Assembly (NCBI GenBank): GCA_973895155.1
Contig: OZ316892.1
Location: 2,418,001-2,482,000, forward strand
Length of the DNA: 64,000 nucleotides
DNA from: Marsupella aquatica
Lineage: Eukaryota; Marchantiophyta
Direction of reading: 5' to 3'
How positions within the stretch are numbered: position 1 is the stretch's first letter; each line of letters starts with the position of its first letter. Made by a program: the position numbers and the translations under genes. Of the stretch, positions 60,457 to 64,000 are shown in pieces. The notes beneath the pieces were generated by a model, which made no database searches, was not told the origin of the DNA, and saw nothing but the letters and a program-made list of their open reading frames with translations.

Positions 60457-62207
60457 ATAGTGTAGCTGTTAATTGAATTCTTTTCTGAGACAGAGACCTC
60501 CATCGACAATTGGAGGTCCAATTTTTCTCCCTCAGCTTTTAGTCAGACAAGGGAGGTGGGAGCAACATCAACCTGATGGCGAGCACCCAGGTTACCCATA
60601 TTATTGCTCACAGAAACCGAGGAAGGTGAATTAAAAACGATTTTTTGCCCCTGCTGAAGATATCTCGAACGGTAGATGGCGGCGTCACTCAGCACTGCTT
60701 CATCGAGACAGGGAACAGACCTGTTGAGGTCAGAGCAACTCGTTCTTCGCTGCTGCCTCTGAACATTGAAGGTTTCGCGGAGATAGTAAAGGACAATCAC
60801 TGTTCCCTTGAGGGAAAAGTTAACATTGTAGCTCATTAATCTCAGCCATCCTGGCTATGAATGGCCAAAAAAATGACATTCAGGAGAATGGCTGAGATTC
60901 TGAAAATGGTAGCTTCATATTCAAACTGTATCTACATGTATCACATTCAATTAAATTTTTTTCGGAGGAAATACTACAAAAGCAACCTCTTTCGACATGT
61001 ATTACCATCGGAGGCTGTTCAGGACGACTCCCATTGTCTCAAATACCCAGTATCCCTCAACTGTGTGAACAGAACTGTCTTTGTTTTGTGGATATATTCG
61101 TGTGTATATTTCACTAACATTCATGTATAGAAATTTCACCGAAGGGTCATATGTTTGAATTGCGCGCAAATTTAGGCAAGAAGCTGACCTTGTGAAAGTT
61201 TCCGTTCACCACTTGATTCAATCTTTTCTGCAGATTTTTAGGGTTACGTTTGAGTGGTTCAACTTTCCCGGCAGAGTCTCAGTATCGAAATGGCTTGCCT
61301 GAGACGTCCAACACCATCCTCTTTCCGTTCGAACTGTGGGTGAAATTGTTCCACAGATATTTCAAGCTTTTGTGGAAAAGAAGCACCATACTGCTGGCTC
61401 ATTTACCTAATCCATTGCATGGGCCAATTCTTCAAAGACATGCGGCTTTAATCCACACCAAAACAAAATGTTGAGCACAGACTCAGACTGTAGAAAACAT
61501 CAGCACGTACAATATACAAAGAATTGTGAGCACATCATCAGCAAAATTCCAGATTGTATGTACAATATAGAAATAATTCTTTTCAGCACTTCCATCGCAA
61601 GGCTTTCCTAGTGACTGGACACATTTCACCACCTTGGGAGAGTTTCCCTCCGTGGAGCCGTGGAGAAGAGTCTTTGTCCTCTTTGTTACTGAAAAGAGTT
61701 TTATTTTATGCCATTGAGCTCGTTGATTATATTTGCTAAATGAATCTCTAAAGAATGATCCAAAGCATTAGAGAATCCAGGTAACACATCTCAAGAGTCG
61801 AAATGATCTTGAACCTTATAAAGAAAGGACACTGTCCATGGCATTCCATTCTGAAGTTATCACATTTAGTTAATCACGGCTCTCTGGTCATGATAAGGAA
61901 CACAACTGAAAACCTCCTCAACTATGTATAGAGAACGATTCCAGTGGCACACCTGTCTGACCATTTATGACGTGTAGTCATTACAAACCCTTACTGTATA
62001 CTGGGCCATCCCAAGAACAAAACTGCTTATCATGCACCAATGTAGCTGTACAAAAACTGATTGCACTCTATAGTCAATTCAACCGCACACTCTCTGACGC
62101 ACTCTAAATATGTCACCCTAAAGTTTTCCAATAGTAAATGACTTGCACTTAAAAGAGAGCAAATATTCGAACTGAATTCCGCGATCCCAGAAAGGGACCT
62201 TTTGTGC
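60457..62207. other. Convergent intergenic region between invertase and DAD1
   Basis: Contains both 3' UTRs. The small open frames here, such as 60645-60839 and 61250-61474, have no recognisable domain. Confidence 0.55.
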
Positions 62208-63663
62208 TCAACCCAGGAAGTTCATTATCACCAAATGGAGGACACAATTACAAAGTACAAAGTCTGCAAAGGCCCTTGCGGGTGCAAGATCCTGCCAACA
62301 ACAAGCAGAACCACCCATGAGTGCAGCGTAAAGTCTACAAAAAGTTCAAACAAGTGATCAGAATTCAGTCTTGTTAAGAGTACTGGAAGTATTGCACGCT
62401 CTGATGTATAGGAAGTCCAGATTAGTCATTTACTATTGACCAGTAACATACACTATGTTAAGGAACAAGGTTCTCTTCTTAGTGCAGGAGATGCCACTCT
62501 CCTCAGACATGAAAAGCAGCAAAACTAACACCAATGACTCGAGGGAATCAGAGTCCAGTACAGGACAAAGAATCGTTACCTTGAACTCTTTGTTTTCCTT
62601 GTTCACTTGCATTCGCAGACAGACTGTAACAGACAGCAAAACCAGAATAGCATTTCAGAAAAGAATACCCGGAGAACCAGAACAACGCAGAGAAGCAAGC
62701 GGCACAGGAAGGCTTAAAATCATTTAAGAGTAGATATTAGATAAGATGACAGACTCTAGAACTGACCACCAATCAACTACAGGAGAATCTCCGCAAGTCA
62801 CTATCCGTACACACTGTCGAAAGATAAGGGTGTTCGGAAGAGAAATTCATAGCGCACCTGCAAGAACAGCGGTTCCGACGCAGGAGAACACTCCAGATAG
62901 GAACGCATTGAAGGGAAATGATCCCACAAGGGTCATATACACTACCTGCAGTCAGCACCACTTTCATCAAGATCAAAGAAGAACATGAAATTTCAGGTCT
63001 AGGTAAAGTTTGAGTTATAAGTTTTATGCGGCGTCTTTCTGGAAACTTGTATTGCGTTGGGGAATTCCCGCTCAGCTCCAATTGAAAGCCCACCCTCAAC
63101 TGAAACCCGCTGATTTGAAGGTATCAAATGGTAGGCATGGAGCTGGCATGACAAGCACGTTCACAGTACGCTGGTTCTTTGGAGTGGACTCATAGTCATC
63201 ACTAAACGCAAGTGAAAGGCCGGCAAGCAAATGACGAAACAGCAACTATTATTTGAAAGACACCTCATGTACAGGATCTTGATTCCTTTAAGAAAGCGCA
63301 TACTCCAAGAAAATGCCAGTATATCAGCAATGCAGGAAACCTAGAGCTGCTTCCGAATGATACAAGAACCACTATCCAGATGAGACTCTGTATACAGGCC
63401 AATGGCTCCTTTTAGAATGAGCATGGTCAATACTGAACGCAAGTTAACGAGAAAGGCAGGACGAAAATTAACTCCCCGCCGGCTAGCGCGTGACCCAAGA
63501 ACTATCTTCTAAGGATGACAGTTTGTGTACAATGCGCTGCCTCCTTTTAAAGTACACATACTCATCATCAGTCACCAAAAGCCAATGCGAGCAATAACAG
63601 AAATGCAACACTTACCTGCACAAGTGCAGTGACAAGCGCGAAGGCGACATAGAGGTCAATGAT
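62208..63663 (-). CDS. DAD1: DAD1/OST2 subunit of oligosaccharyltransferase (3' part; first exon beyond the window)
   Basis: Four minus-strand exons: 63663-63616, 62945-62858, 62623-62580, 62291-62208, in consistent phase, giving the last 87 residues of a protein normally about 115 long. DAD1 is a small ER membrane subunit of the complex that transfers N-glycans to nascent proteins. The segments read [51 protein letters not shown] and [20 protein letters not shown], covering the three hydrophobic helices and the conserved C-terminal MNFLG. The acceptor before IIDLYV (63664-63666) shows that at least one upstream exon with the N-terminal 25-30 residues exists. I could not find it in 63664-64000, so it probably lies outside. 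Confidence 0.92.
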
Positions 63664-64000
63664 CTGTTCATCACACACAAAGAGGACCAAGGCTTTCATT
63701 ATTCACAACCCATGACCTAACCTCACATAGTGAACACACGGAATGAGACTCGGAAAGGATCGCAAACATCGTCTTGCCGTTCCGAACTGACCAAAAAACC
63801 CTCAGTAATGAAAATCGGGACGGAATTCAAACATCATCGTGCCGTCCGCCACTAGCAAAGAATACGAGCTATTCAGATCTCCCTTGATCGCACTGATCCT
63901 CCATCAACTGCTTTTCACTTCTACTCGCGGCGCAGCCGGCATTTGCTATCGCCTAGGAAGAGAAGGAAACAGATGCACCTCTGAACTCTTACGACATAAC
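63664..64000 (-). other. Probable first intron of DAD1
   Basis: No N-terminal DAD1 codons recognised. Presumed intron, running off the window edge. Confidence 0.45.

Overview
The window is nuclear DNA from a land plant. Evidence: GT-AG introns throughout, a chloroplast triose-phosphate translocator, a plant-type UDP-glycosyltransferase, a GH100 invertase with a transit-like leader, and CCCTAAA-type telomeric repeats. Moderate GC, short introns, an intron-free translocator CDS and the family content fit a bryophyte-grade plant, but I cannot name the species. All exon models were built by eye from splice signals, reading phase and remembered family motifs; none is supported by transcripts here.

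Layout. 1-3.9 kb: intergenic DNA and leader with two tandem duplications. 3.9-7.5 kb (+): splicing factor SLU7, 8 exons. 9.8-11.5 kb (-): a 2-alkenal-reductase-like pseudogene that keeps its introns but has several frameshifts. 12.6-13.5 kb (+): intron-free ZNHIT1/SWC6-like gene preceded by a duplicated copy of its own leader and start. 16.7-19.1 kb (+): triose-phosphate translocator with an intron-free CDS and a duplicated 5' leader carrying two splice donors. 21.2-27.1 kb (-): tandem array of two intact BTB/POZ genes and one truncated relic. 27.6-33.4 kb (+): 16-exon UDP-glycosyltransferase related to sterol glucosyltransferases. 36.1-36.8 kb: probable retroposed insertion with a target-site duplication. 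37.6-41.8 kb (+): SPRTN/Spartan-like DNA-protein crosslink protease, 9 exons. 43.7-46.6 kb (+): 10-exon coiled-coil RING protein with an N-terminal half I do not recognise. 46.6-56 kb: repeat-rich, gene-poor stretch with a LINE fragment, a copia integrase fragment, a 350-bp inverted-repeat element, telomeric repeats and tRNA-like sequences. 57.0-60.5 kb (+): alkaline/neutral invertase. 62.2-63.7 kb (-): 3' part of DAD1/OST2, convergent with the invertase.

The genes are independent housekeeping and regulatory loci, not an operon or gene cluster: RNA splicing, chromatin remodelling, carbon export from plastids, sucrose cleavage, glycosylation, ER N-glycosylation, DNA-crosslink repair and two ubiquitin-related families. 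The clearest unifying feature is structural. Recent local tandem duplications of about 20-230 bp occur at many points, including three gene leaders and one coding region, and a 2.6-kb tandem duplication built the BTB array.
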